Assembly: GCF_000523275.1 (NCBI RefSeq)
Contig: NZ_ATHQ01000001.1
Location: forward strand, 257,001 to 321,000
DNA: 64,000 bases
Source: Lebetimonas sp. JH292
Lineage (GTDB): Bacteria > Campylobacterota > Campylobacteria > Campylobacterales > Nautiliaceae
Reading direction: 5' to 3'
The position numbers were made by a program, and so were the translations under genes. Shown here in pieces: positions 1 to 8,506 of the stretch (position 1 is the first letter of the stretch; each line of letters starts with the position of its first letter). The notes below the pieces were generated by a model. That model had not been told where the DNA came from, did no database searches, and worked only from the letters and a program-made list of their open reading frames with translations.

Positions 1-811
1 GAAAACTTTTTAATACATTATCATTTAAACTAGTAGCAGTAATATAACTATATAACCCCATAAAATAAAAGTTGTTATGTGTTTCTAAAAAAGTTCTTCA
101 TATAAGCTTCTTTTGACAACAAAAAGAGATTTTCGTCATCTTTAAGATTGTATTTCACATTATTTTTATCAGTAGAAAATGGATAATAAAACCCCCCACT
201 TGGATAAGCCTTTGCTTTTATATTTGTATATATGTTGCAATTTGAAGAATTTTTCTTTTTTATTAAGTTTTGCAGAATTGTTAAATTCAATATTTTCAAA
301 AACTTTAAATAAAAGGCTATGTTTATAATAGGAATTTTTTTACATAGCTCGTTTATTGCCTTTTAATTCTGATTTTATTTTTGATTTCGCTAAATTGGCT
401 AATTCATCTATTTTATCAATATTAGACAAAATAGCCTTAAAATATTTTGTTATTCTTGGATAATCAATTAACATTTTTATAATTTCTGGATAAATTTTAC
501 TCTCATCATCTTTATTAAAAACTTTTTTCCCTTTAAAGTAATTTTTTTTGATTTCTTCATATACTTTGTTCTAATGTTTTTTCCTTATTCTCGTATATAA
601 ACGAGCTTGGAAAAATATATAAAATATTGCTTTTTTTACCTCTATGAACACCATATTTTCAATGTAAATCATTTCCCAATTTATCATAATCTTTATCTTC
701 AGATAAATGTCTAATTTTGCTTTTTTCATCATTATATTTAAAATCTTTACCATTCCATACTGAGCCTAGTCTATTAGATACTCTTCCAATATCTATTATT
801 TCTTTAATCAT
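1..811 (-). pseudogene. degraded cas8 (Csh1/Cas8b-like) remnant
   Basis: Reading leftward from an ATG at 811 (upstream AAAGGTG as ribosome binding site) gives a protein opening MIKEIIDIGRVSNRL. It is broken by an in-frame TGA near 600, a frameshift near 558, another near 352 and a further one near 82. Joined across frames, the pieces read as one protein of more than 260 residues, including PSGGFYYPFSTDK near 190 and NFYFMGLYSY near 40, and it runs off the left edge. It directly follows cas6, the place of cas8 in type I-B operons. The family call rests on position, the start and the GGFYYPF-like block; I cannot confirm it by search. The pseudogene status is directly visible. An alternative is some other large Cas-operon protein. 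Confidence 0.5.
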
Positions 812-1536
812 AATACACCTTTACAAAATAACTTTAAAAGTTTATCATAAACTTTTATCCCCATTTCATAAAACCTCCTCCGACTGCACTGTTTATGCCC
901 AAGTCCTGTCCCAAGAGCCGTGAAAGCCAATTTTTGAGAGACTTCATCGTTTCTTGGGGCTATATAAAATTTCCAGCCGAAAAATTTAATGCCTTTATAA
1001 TAATAAGTCTGGGGTTTATTGTTTTTTATCTGAATCAGTTCCATAAAATTATTTTCGGGTTTTAATTTTTCATTAAAAAACATTTCGTATTTTCTTATTA
1101 AATTGTCCTGAAGGGCGCTCATCAAATTTATTAAATCCCCGTTTTTTTGAAAAGTCCAAAAGTCTCCGTTTTTCATAACAACAAAAACAGGATTAAGTGA
1201 GAGCATATAATTTATTTTTTTATATTTTATTTTTTTAAAATCCACACCTTTAACTTTAAAAATATTGTCTTCATATAAAAACAGCGAATTTAAAACCTTT
1301 TTAGCCAAGTTTTCATCGAAAGAGCGGAAATAAATATTTCCTTTTTCAAAAAATCCTTTAGCGTCAGCTTTTCCGAGATTTGAAAAAACATAATTTTTAG
1401 GCTCATTATTTTTATGTCTTTCAAAACCTGAACTAATCAAAGAAGTGGCAATAAGTTTTGAAACAGCCTCGGGTGATTTTTGAAAGTGTATGGGAATTTT
1501 TAAATCTACATTTATTTTTAACTCAAAAAATTTCAT
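808..1536 (-). CDS. cas6: CRISPR endoribonuclease Cas6, C-terminus frameshifted
   Basis: Cas6 cleaves CRISPR repeats to make crRNAs in type I and III systems. The 242-residue frame has the Cas6 layout (N-terminal FELKINVDLKIPIHFQ strand, C-terminal AFTALGTGLGHK). The glycine-rich loop is interrupted: after GLGHK the annotated frame continues QCSRRRFYEMG, while another frame reads NSAVGGGFMKWG and stops at 857-855, which restores the family's GhGxxxxxGhG pattern. A small indel near 889-896 has therefore destroyed the RNA-binding loop, and the last 28 or so residues of the open frame are out of frame. Its start overlaps the stop of the upstream ORF (TAATG). Probably a dying gene, given the shredded neighbour. 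Confidence 0.72.
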   Translation of the reverse strand: MKFFELKINVDLKIPIHFQKSPEAVSKLIATSLISSGFERHKNNEPKNYVFSNLGKADAKGFFEKGNIYFRSFDENLAKKVLNSLFLYEDNIFKVKGVDFKKIKYKKINYMLSLNPVFVVMKNGDFWTFQKNGDLINLMSALQDNLIRKYEMFFNEKLKPENNFMELIQIKNNKPQTYYYKGIKFFGWKFYIAPRNDEVSQKLAFTALGTGLGHKQCSRRRFYEMGIKVYDKLLKLFCKGVL

Positions 1537-1871
1537 TATTCTTCTTTCAAATAAAAATAGGCAATTCCGTTATTTATAATAATATCAAATCTTTTAGGGG
1601 GAAAAGTCAGTTTTAGATAATTATTTTTTGAATATATATAACTTAGATTTAAAATTATTTTATCTTTTTCTTTTTTACATAATTTTAAAACATCTGTTTT
1701 ATCTGATTTAATGGAAAAAATCAGTTTTTTGGGCGAATTTGAAAAAGTTAAAGCTTTTGAACAGTTAAGAGTATACTTTTTTACAGTTGCATTATTTGAA
1801 ACTAACTGGAAAGAAAGATAATAATCGGCAAAAAGAAAAAGGGGGAAACTAATTATTATTAATAAATTTAT
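1536..1871 (-). CDS. secreted small protein in the flgQ position, apparent ATA start
   Basis: A 111-codon open frame that contains no ATG, GTG or TTG except one TTG near its end. An AAGGA Shine-Dalgarno (1882-1878) lies 6 nt before an ATA codon at 1871. Starting there gives MNLLIIISFPLFLFADYYLS, a good signal peptide, then about 90 residues rich in beta-prone stretches ending FDIIINNGIAYFYLKEE. It overlaps the 3' end of flgP by 23 nt, and its stop overlaps the cas6 start. In C. jejuni, as I recall, gyrA-flgP is followed by flgQ, so this is the positional equivalent; sequence homology to FlgQ is not established. The reading frame and its protein-like composition are seen; the start codon is inferred. 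Confidence 0.55.
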   Translation of the reverse strand: MNLLIIISFPLFLFADYYLSFQLVSNNATVKKYTLNCSKALTFSNSPKKLIFSIKSDKTDVLKLCKKEKDKIILNLSYIYSKNNYLKLTFPPKRFDIIINNGIAYFYLKEE

Positions 1872-2331
1872 TCCACATCCTTACATCAAGTTTCAGATTC
1901 ATTGTGACATAATAAATCCCGTCTTCAAATTTTTCCGCCTGAATATCGGCTCCTCTAATTACACCTTCAACGTAAGTATTGACATCTGAATTTTTAAGCA
2001 TTAAATCTTTTACAGTTTCTTTTGCATTTACTTTTACACCATACATTTTTTCTGCAAGCTGTCTGTATGCATCCGCAATTGCAGCTCTTCTTGCAAGTAT
2101 TTTAGCCTGGGCGGCATTTAGGGCATCAACTGGGGCAACACCTTCACCTGTTACATACAGAGTGAGTATGTCACTTTTTTTTGATTCGGGTTTATTCAGA
2201 ATAATATTTTCATTATATTCTTTACTTACTGCAACTTTTTTAGAAACCGGCTCTGTGCTTTTATTTGTCACCTGTGTACCTGCACATCCTATAAACAATA
2301 ATGACACCGCAAGAATGATTTTTTTAATCAT
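1849..2331 (-). CDS. flgP: FlgP-like outer-membrane lipoprotein
   Basis: FlgP is a lipoprotein of the Campylobacter flagellar basal disk needed for motility. The 160-residue protein has a lipoprotein signal (KKIILAVSLLFIGC), a low-complexity linker, then an LPP20-like domain with the alanine-rich block DALNAAQAKILARRAAIADA. I start at the internal ATG 2331 (AAGG six bases upstream) because the lipobox then sits at residues 13-17; an in-frame ATG at 2352 would add seven charged residues before the signal. The gene lies directly downstream of gyrA, as flgP does in C. jejuni. Confidence 0.82.
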   Translation of the reverse strand: MIKKIILAVSLLFIGCAGTQVTNKSTEPVSKKVAVSKEYNENIILNKPESKKSDILTLYVTGEGVAPVDALNAAQAKILARRAAIADAYRQLAEKMYGVKVNAKETVKDLMLKNSDVNTYVEGVIRGADIQAEKFEDGIYYVTMNLKLDVRMWNKFINNN

Positions 2332-2375
2332 TTTTAACCTTTTTGTTTTCAAAATCGGAAAAAAAAGAAAAAACT

Positions 2376-4817
2376 TTAATTATTTTCTTCTTCTATTTCA
2401 TCAGTTTCACTTGGAGTTTTTGCAATACTGACTACTTTATCCCCGCTGTCGAGTTTTACTATTCTAACGCCCTGTGTATTTTTACCTGTTTTAGATATTG
2501 AATCTATACTAACCCTAATCATTTTACCGCTGCTTGTCAAAACCATCAAATCATGATTTTCTTCTGTGGCCACCACACCCACCAAATCGCCTGTTTTATT
2601 GGTAAGCTTCATAGCAATTACGCCTTTTCCGCCTCTGTTTGTTAATCTGTAAAGGTTGGCTTCGCTTCTTTTACCAAAACCTTTTTCACTTACGCTTAAA
2701 ATTTCCTGATTCTCATCTTTAAGAGCAAGGGCGCCTACCACCTCATCGCCTTGAATTTTAAATGTAATACCTTTAACCCCTCTGGCCTCTCTTCCCATTT
2801 CCCTTACAGTATCTACAGGAAATCTTATGGCCTGTCCTTTTTTTGTAACAATAAAGAGCTCTTTATCCTCAGGCTCTACAATTTCGGCTGTTACAAGTTC
2901 GTCATTTTCATCTATTGTAATAGCCCTGACTCCTGTACTTCTTACATTTTTAAATTCATTTAAATTTGTTCTTTTAACAATTCCGTTTTTTGTAAAAAAT
3001 GCCAAAGATCTGTTTTCATCAAAATCACTCGTTCTGATAATAGTCTGAATCTGTTCGTCTTTGTCAAGGTTAATTAAATTAACTATTGCTTTACCTTTGC
3101 TGGTTCTGCTTCCTTCAGGAATTTTATAAACTTTCAGCCAGTGAAGCTGACCTTTGTTGGTAATAATCATCAATGTATCATGCGCATTGGCAACATAAAA
3201 ATCCTCTATAAAATCATCCTCGTATGTTGTAAGCGCTTTTTTGCCTTTACCGCCTCTGTTTTGTCTTTCATATATTTTAAGAGGAACCCTTTTTACATAA
3301 CCTCTGTGAGTTATAGTTAACACCATTTCTTTATTTGGAATCAAATCTTCTATATCTATTTCATCATAATCGTCTACAATATCGGTTAGTCTTGGGGTAG
3401 GATATTTTTTCTTAATTTCAAGAAGTTCGTCTTTAATGACACCGTTTAAAACTTCTTCGCTTTTTAAAATCGAATTTAAATATTCAATTTTTTCCATTAA
3501 CTCTTTATACTCTTTTTCAAGTTTTTCAATTTCAAGAGAAGTCAGGCGGGAGAGTTTCATATCAAGAATCGCCTGGGCCTGGATTTCACTGAGTTCGAAT
3601 CTGTCTATTAAATTGGCTTTTGCTTCTTTTGTATCGGCAGATTTTTTAATTAATTCTACAACTTCATCTATATTAGCGAGTGCGATTCTAAGCCCTTCTA
3701 ATATATGAGCCCTTCTTTTGGCTTCTTCAAGTTCATAAATTGTTCTTCTGATAACAACAGTTTTTCTGTGTTTAATAAAAATATCAAGAAGTTCAAACAG
3801 GTTAAACAGTTTTGGCTGTTTGTCATAAATTCCAAGCATATTCACGCCAAAACTGACCTGCATTTGTGTATGCTTGTAAAGATTGTTTAAAATAATTTCG
3901 CTCATTGCATCTTTTTTAAGCTCTATTACAACCCTGATTCCCTCCCTGTCGCTTTCATCTCTTACTTCACTTATTCCGTCAAGCACCTTATCTTTAACCA
4001 AATCACTGATTTTTTCTATCAGTTTTGCCTTATTCACCTGATAAGGGAGTTCGTCAATTACTATTACTTCTTTATTTCCTTTATGCTCAATATGGTGTTT
4101 TGCCCTAATTTTAATACTTCCTCTTCCAGTTTTATAAGCTTCTATTATTCCGCTTTTTCCAAAAATAATTCCACCAGTTGGAAAATCAGGCCCTTTTACA
4201 AATTTTAAAATATCCTCAAGTTTAGCTTCTTTATTATCTATCATATAAATAAGTGCGTCAATTAATTCACTTAAATTATGCGGAGGAATATTTGTAGCCA
4301 TACCGACGGCAATACCGCTGCTTCCGTTTACCAAAAGATTTGGAAACCTGGCGGGTAAAACAACAGGTTCTTTTTCGCTGCCGTCATAATTCGGAATAAA
4401 ATCAACGGTATCTTTATCTATATCTTTAAGAAGCTCTTCGGCTATTTTGGTAAGCCTCGCTTCTGTATATCTCATAGCGGCGGCGTTGTCACCGTCAATA
4501 CTACCGAAGTTACCCTGCCCGTCAATCAAAGGCATTCTCATAGAAAAAGGCTGGGCCATTCTTACAAGCGCTTCATATACGGCACTATCGCCGTGGGGAT
4601 GATATTTACCTATTACATCCCCGACTATTCTTGCAGATTTTTTATATGGAGAACTGGCACTGATACCCATTTTATACATTGCATACAGTATTCTTCTGTG
4701 AACCGGCTTTAGACCGTCCCTTACATCAGGCAAAGCCCTTCCAACAATCACACTCATTGAATATTCTAAATAACTTTTTGCAAGGGTTTCTTCAATACTT
4801 ACAGGAATTATCTGCAT
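2376..4817 (-). CDS. gyrA: DNA gyrase subunit A
   Basis: The breakage-reunion subunit of gyrase, which introduces negative supercoils as an A2B2 complex. 813 residues. The N-terminus shows [20 protein letters not shown], the quinolone-resistance region [17 protein letters not shown] (Ser at E. coli position 83, Glu at 87) and the catalytic tyrosine in [10 protein letters not shown]. The C-terminal beta-pinwheel contains a GyrA box ([11 protein letters not shown]) and ends in an acidic tail, DEIEEEN. It is somewhat shorter than the 860-875 residues of many relatives. It sits between comF and flgP. Confidence 0.97.
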   Translation of the reverse strand: MQIIPVSIEETLAKSYLEYSMSVIVGRALPDVRDGLKPVHRRILYAMYKMGISASSPYKKSARIVGDVIGKYHPHGDSAVYEALVRMAQPFSMRMPLIDGQGNFGSIDGDNAAAMRYTEARLTKIAEELLKDIDKDTVDFIPNYDGSEKEPVVLPARFPNLLVNGSSGIAVGMATNIPPHNLSELIDALIYMIDNKEAKLEDILKFVKGPDFPTGGIIFGKSGIIEAYKTGRGSIKIRAKHHIEHKGNKEVIVIDELPYQVNKAKLIEKISDLVKDKVLDGISEVRDESDREGIRVVIELKKDAMSEIILNNLYKHTQMQVSFGVNMLGIYDKQPKLFNLFELLDIFIKHRKTVVIRRTIYELEEAKRRAHILEGLRIALANIDEVVELIKKSADTKEAKANLIDRFELSEIQAQAILDMKLSRLTSLEIEKLEKEYKELMEKIEYLNSILKSEEVLNGVIKDELLEIKKKYPTPRLTDIVDDYDEIDIEDLIPNKEMVLTITHRGYVKRVPLKIYERQNRGGKGKKALTTYEDDFIEDFYVANAHDTLMIITNKGQLHWLKVYKIPEGSRTSKGKAIVNLINLDKDEQIQTIIRTSDFDENRSLAFFTKNGIVKRTNLNEFKNVRSTGVRAITIDENDELVTAEIVEPEDKELFIVTKKGQAIRFPVDTVREMGREARGVKGITFKIQGDEVVGALALKDENQEILSVSEKGFGKRSEANLYRLTNRGGKGVIAMKLTNKTGDLVGVVATEENHDLMVLTSSGKMIRVSIDSISKTGKNTQGVRIVKLDSGDKVVSIAKTPSETDEIEEENN

Positions 4818-4927
4818 TTAAATCCTTTTTTAATTAATATTATACCAAAAAAGACGCAGAAATTAAGGAAAGTAAAATCTTTAAAGACTGACAAAATTAT
4901 TTTTGCAAATCATTATTTTTATAAAGT

Positions 4928-5530
4928 TTAAGACAAATCAGCCAGTACTATACTCAAATAAACATTCACCCCATATTGGGATAAAACCTCTTTTGCCTCA
5001 TTCAGGGTAGTGCCGGTTGTTTTTATATCATCGACCAAAATGACATCTATATTTTTAGGCCCTGAATATTTAAAATTTCTTGGATTTTTTAATCTAAATT
5101 CAAGAGACTCTCCAGCATATTTAACATTATTTGCGGAATGTAAAGAGTTAAACAAAGGAGTTAAAAATTTATTTTTCATTGATTTTGCAAGTATTGCCGT
5201 ATGGGAAAAACCTTTTTTTATCCTGTCATCAACAGGAATTACAAAAAATTTTTCATTAATGTTTTGCGCAAAAATTTTAAATGAATTTTCGGCCAGAATT
5301 TTAAAAACCCTGTCTCCGAATCTGTGATATTTATATTTGACAAGCCATTCAATTTCGTCATATCTGTAAAAACTTACGGTATTGTTTTTTATTTTTATAT
5401 CAGGCTTTAAATATTTTTTCTGGCATTCTTTGCAGATAATTTCAAAACTGAAATTATTACAGATTATACATTTAAAAATCTTTGTCCTTCGGTTTGTGTT
5501 TAAAAAGCAAATACAGAGCAATTGCTGCAC
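4928..5530 (-). CDS. ComF-family phosphoribosyltransferase-like protein
   Basis: ComF proteins have an N-terminal Cys-pair motif and a C-terminal PRTase fold, and support DNA uptake in competent species (Campylobacter CtsW/Cj1028c is at the same place beside gyrA). Visible: KCIICNNFSFEIICKEC, FFVIPV, FSHTAILAKSM and the PRPP loop VILVDDIKTTGTTL. The start is uncertain. A GTG at 5530 makes a 200-residue protein overlapping the upstream gene by 59 nt, and its first 17 or so residues do not look like the family. An ATT codon at 5479, five bases after AAGGA, would start the protein at FKCIIC, just where family members begin. Confidence 0.82.
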   Translation of the reverse strand: MQQLLCICFLNTNRRTKIFKCIICNNFSFEIICKECQKKYLKPDIKIKNNTVSFYRYDEIEWLVKYKYHRFGDRVFKILAENSFKIFAQNINEKFFVIPVDDRIKKGFSHTAILAKSMKNKFLTPLFNSLHSANNVKYAGESLEFRLKNPRNFKYSGPKNIDVILVDDIKTTGTTLNEAKEVLSQYGVNVYLSIVLADLS

Positions 5531-5684
5531 CTATACTAAAAACACCACCGCCTGCAAGAACCAGATTGTCATTGCCCGCCGTGGTTCCACCCATAATCAT
5601 ACCGACAGCCACAAACATTATAAGTGCTGCGCTTACCCCCATTTTTTCTCCGGTTGTCAGTTTTCTGTTTTGTAAATCATGCAT
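5472..5684 (-). CDS. small two-helix membrane protein
   Basis: 70 residues with a short polar N-terminus (MHDLQNRKLTTGEKMG), two hydrophobic segments (about residues 16-33 and 42-60) joined by a loop containing TTAGNDNL, and a Lys-rich tail HKPKDKDF. AAAGGAAATTA precedes the ATG, which overlaps the stop of the upstream gene (TAATG), so the two are translationally coupled. No family recognised. The short lysine-rich C-terminus suggests inner-membrane residence with the tail in the cytoplasm. Confidence 0.7.
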   Translation of the reverse strand: MHDLQNRKLTTGEKMGVSAALIMFVAVGMIMGGTTAGNDNLVLAGGGVFSIGAAIALYLLFKHKPKDKDF

Positions 5685-6220
5685 TAATTTCCTTTAAAAT
5701 GAATCATATAATTATAATTGAGCAAATCTTCTTTACTTTCACATTCTGTAATTGAAATATATTCTCCCGAATTATAAAAAAAAGAATACTGGTCAAACTC
5801 TTTTGCAATATTCAGTGCGTCGTCTTTTTCTATATCATAAACTATAAAAGAATATTCACCGTGGTCAAACAGCTCCCCCACACTCGAAAAATATTCATAT
5901 CCAAATGTTTTCAATATAACTTCAAGTTCGGTATTTTTCAAAAAATTTAAAAAATCATTTAAAATAAGACCTTTGGGATTATGAGCAGTTATTATTGCAA
6001 ATTTTCTTTTTAAGACATCATAATCATCGGGAATAAACTGAAAAGAAAGCCACGCTCTCCCACTGATTGAATTAATTAAAAATTTTGTATATTTTAAATA
6101 ATCTTTATATTTTTTTTTAAAATCAAGAACTATTTCTTCATCCACCATTAAAGCATCTTCCGCTTCGTCATAAATACATTTTCCTTTATAATCGCCTATT
6201 CCAATAACATTAAAACGCAT
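5684..6220 (-). CDS. DUF3293-like protein
   Basis: A 178-residue soluble protein. The stretch FAIITAHNPKG, then FLNFLKNTELEVILK, HGEYSFIVYDIEKDDALNIA and FDQYSFFYNSGEY follow the layout of DUF3293 proteins (ITAxNP motif, a following Asn/Leu helix, a conserved E-S-F strand and a FxQ motif). The function of that family is unknown. It heads a minus-strand run through the small membrane protein, comF, gyrA and flgP, with a TAATG junction to the next gene. Confidence 0.65.
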   Translation of the reverse strand: MRFNVIGIGDYKGKCIYDEAEDALMVDEEIVLDFKKKYKDYLKYTKFLINSISGRAWLSFQFIPDDYDVLKRKFAIITAHNPKGLILNDFLNFLKNTELEVILKTFGYEYFSSVGELFDHGEYSFIVYDIEKDDALNIAKEFDQYSFFYNSGEYISITECESKEDLLNYNYMIHFKGN

Positions 6221-6278
6221 TTTTGTCTCTTTTGGTTTTTTTCCATTTTACACAATTTTTTTTATTTAATCAATATGT

Positions 6279-6284
6279 TATAAT
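6279..6284 (+). promoter_or_regulatory. -10 element of the 6315 lipoprotein gene
   Basis: Perfect TATAAT lying 30 nt before the ATG at 6315 in an AT-rich divergent spacer. No convincing -35 is visible, as is usual for sigma-70 promoters in this phylum. Confidence 0.55.
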
Positions 6285-6314
6285 ACAAATTAACAATAAT
6301 AAACGGAGTTTAGA

Positions 6315-6759
6315 ATGAAAAAATTGTTATTCATACTGTTATTGATTTTTTTTAGCGGATGTTCTATCAAACAGGCATTAAAACACGACCCTTTTTATGA
6401 AAAAACACTAAAATATACCCAAAGAGCCCAAATATTAAATTCTCTAGAAACAAAATCGTTAATTGATGCGGTTTATTTGAATAACTTGTAATAAAAATAA
6501 ATTCGAAAACCCCACTTTTTTAATAGGAATTTATAATGATTTTGATAATCAGTTAACAAACCAGGAATTTTCAATTTGTTTAAACGGACAAAAGCCTGTT
6601 AAAATTTCCTCCAAAATACCTGAATTTATTTTATATAAAAATTTCCCTTTTTACAATTCCTGGATGAGTTATTATATTGTTGAATTTCCAAAAACAGACA
6701 AACCTTATATTTTAGAATACAAAAGCAAAGACTGGGGAGAAGCTAAACTTATTTTTTAA
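6315..6759 (+). pseudogene. lipoprotein gene split by a single frameshift
   Basis: Frame one (6315-6491, 58 residues) starts MKKLLFILLLIFFSGC, a clear lipoprotein signal, and continues through KTLKYTQRAQILNSLETKSL to a stop at 6489. From about 6481 the +1 frame is open to a stop at 6757 and reads on sensibly (NPTFLIGIYNDFDNQ, YNSWMSYYIVEFPKTDKPY). The two frames overlap only between the TGA at 6478 and the TAA at 6489, so one extra base, or two missing, in 6478-6489 explains it. Corrected, it would be a lipoprotein of about 147 residues of unknown function. Recent frameshift, sequencing error or recoding cannot be told apart here; no slippery heptamer is evident. Its 3' end overlaps the slt gene by 11 bases tail to tail. 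Confidence 0.75.
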
Positions 6760-8233
6760 AAAGTTTATGGAGAGTTATATTTTCATCTCCGAAAATATGG
6801 GAATAAATAACATAATTTGTTATTACCTTTTTTCCATATTCTCTTGATTCATCTAAAGGTATTAATTCCATACTCAAAAAAGGCTCATATTTCCCCCTGT
6901 ATTTAAAATTTGGAATTATTTTTCTCTTTACAAATCCTATTCCTCCGTTATAAGCATAGGCAACCGTTAAAGGGTCTTTAAGTTTTGAAAAAAGCCATTT
7001 CAAATGTTTTACCCCCAATATTATATTTTCTCTGTAATTAAACTGCCTGAAAACATCTCCTTTCATAGCTCTTACCAAAAACGGCATTATCTGCATAGTC
7101 CCGAGTGCGTAGCTTCTGCTGACACTTGAAGGAATAAACCTGCTCTCCTGCCTGGCTATTGCATAAACAAAAGATTTAAAACTTATGTTTTTATCTTTAT
7201 AAATATCGGGCGTTATAAATATATTAATTTTATAATTAAAAGCCTTGTCCAAAACCAAGGCCTTTAAAGCAAGCGTTGCACTATTGTCAAGTTTTCTGGC
7301 AAAAGCAAACAAATCTTTTGACCTTTTAAAATCATTAAAAAATTTTAAAATATCCCAGGGGTTGCTTTCATTGTATTCAGGTGATTTTACAGAATTATAA
7401 ATGATTTTATTTTTTATGAAAAATTTTTTATTCGCCTCTTCATATGCAAAAAGTGTATAAAAATCTATTCTTGTCCTTTTAAGCAGAGCGTTAAAATATT
7501 TTTTTTCATCTGTTAAACGCCACAGCCAGAAATCTGTTTTTGAATTTTTCGGTATGCTTTTTAAGATATTTAGTGCTAATTTCTCTTTATTGCATTTCAT
7601 AGCATTTAAAAAAAGCCACCATTTGGATTTTTTGCTCAAATTTTTATAATCGATTTTTAAAAGAGAATCGGAAAGTTTCGGTAAATTGTTTAAAACAACA
7701 CTTTTTACAAACATATAAAAATAACTGTCTTCAAAAATAGAAAAATTATTTATATACTGATCAATTCTTTTGTCTGGAAAATTCAAAATAAAATAATAAC
7801 CCAAATCCCTGTTTTTGAAAATTTTGGAAAAATCGTTATCAATAAAGCATTTTATGGCTTCTTTTACCTTGCCGTTTGCAAGTTTGGTATATAAATCAAT
7901 CAATGTTTTTTTATCAAGCGTTGAAATTGTTTTTAGGGTTAGCCCTCCGCCTTGAATACAAGAAACATCCACATCATTTAAATATTCTTTTTTTACATTT
8001 ATACATTTATAAATATTTTCGAAAAGTTTATTTTTTTTGGCTAAAATTTTCAAATGTAAAAAAGGCTTTGGTTTATAAAGAGAATTATATGCTTTATAAG
8101 CCAAAACAGTGGAATTTGTTTCTTTCATAAATTCCGTAAGATAAAAATCCCGTACATAGCTTTTTGGATGTGCAAGTATGGTTGATAAATTTAGCGAAAA
8201 AAGAAAAAGAGGAATAAATAAAATAATTATCAT
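6749..8233 (-). CDS. slt: soluble lytic murein transglycosylase (Slt family)
   Basis: Cleaves peptidoglycan glycan strands in the periplasm. 494 residues: a signal-like N-terminus (MIIILFIPLFLFSLNLS), a long helical repeat region, and a C-terminal SLT catalytic domain with the catalytic Glu in YAIARQESRFIPSSVS, then YALGTMQIMP and VAYAYNGGIGFVKR. Its start overlaps yggT by ATGA, and the slt-yggT-gltX order matches C. jejuni Cj0843c-Cj0845c as I recall it. It may act in division or flagellar assembly; the sequence does not say which. Confidence 0.92.
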   Translation of the reverse strand: MIIILFIPLFLFSLNLSTILAHPKSYVRDFYLTEFMKETNSTVLAYKAYNSLYKPKPFLHLKILAKKNKLFENIYKCINVKKEYLNDVDVSCIQGGGLTLKTISTLDKKTLIDLYTKLANGKVKEAIKCFIDNDFSKIFKNRDLGYYFILNFPDKRIDQYINNFSIFEDSYFYMFVKSVVLNNLPKLSDSLLKIDYKNLSKKSKWWLFLNAMKCNKEKLALNILKSIPKNSKTDFWLWRLTDEKKYFNALLKRTRIDFYTLFAYEEANKKFFIKNKIIYNSVKSPEYNESNPWDILKFFNDFKRSKDLFAFARKLDNSATLALKALVLDKAFNYKINIFITPDIYKDKNISFKSFVYAIARQESRFIPSSVSRSYALGTMQIMPFLVRAMKGDVFRQFNYRENIILGVKHLKWLFSKLKDPLTVAYAYNGGIGFVKRKIIPNFKYRGKYEPFLSMELIPLDESREYGKKVITNYVIYSHIFGDENITLHKLFKK

Positions 8234-8505
8234 AAGCTCATAATTATATTATTAATAAGTATCTGCAGAAATTCAAGAGCCAATATTAAAATAATCGGGG
8301 CAATATCAAATCCTCCGAAACGAGTAGGGATATAACGTCTAATCCATCTGTAAACAGGTTCTGTTACATTCCACAAAAATTGAACAATCGGGTTATACGG
8401 ATTTGGCTGCACCCAGGTTATCAAAGCGGCAATAATCACAACCCATACATATATGCTTATTATTAAATTAATAAACTGCAATACTGATATTAAAATAGCG
8501 TTCAT
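8230..8505 (-). CDS. YggT family membrane protein
   Basis: 91 residues with two hydrophobic segments around a conserved amphipathic core (WVQPNPYNPIVQFLWNVTEPVYRWIRRYIP), typical of YggT/CCB3-like proteins. Family members are small inner-membrane proteins whose function is not well settled. It lies between gltX (1-base gap) and slt (4-base overlap), so the three are very probably co-transcribed. Confidence 0.88.
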   Translation of the reverse strand: MNAILISVLQFINLIISIYVWVVIIAALITWVQPNPYNPIVQFLWNVTEPVYRWIRRYIPTRFGGFDIAPIILILALEFLQILINNIIMSL

Positions 8506-8506
8506 T

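Noticed and set aside
75-299. 74-codon frame as a separate gene
   Set aside because: It is one segment of the frameshifted cas8-like remnant; the reading continues in other frames on both sides.
541-660. In-frame TGA codons in the cas8-like remnant read as Trp (recoding)
   Set aside because: TGA is used as a normal stop in intact genes here (purC, dapE), and the second TGA vanishes once the adjacent frameshift is repaired.
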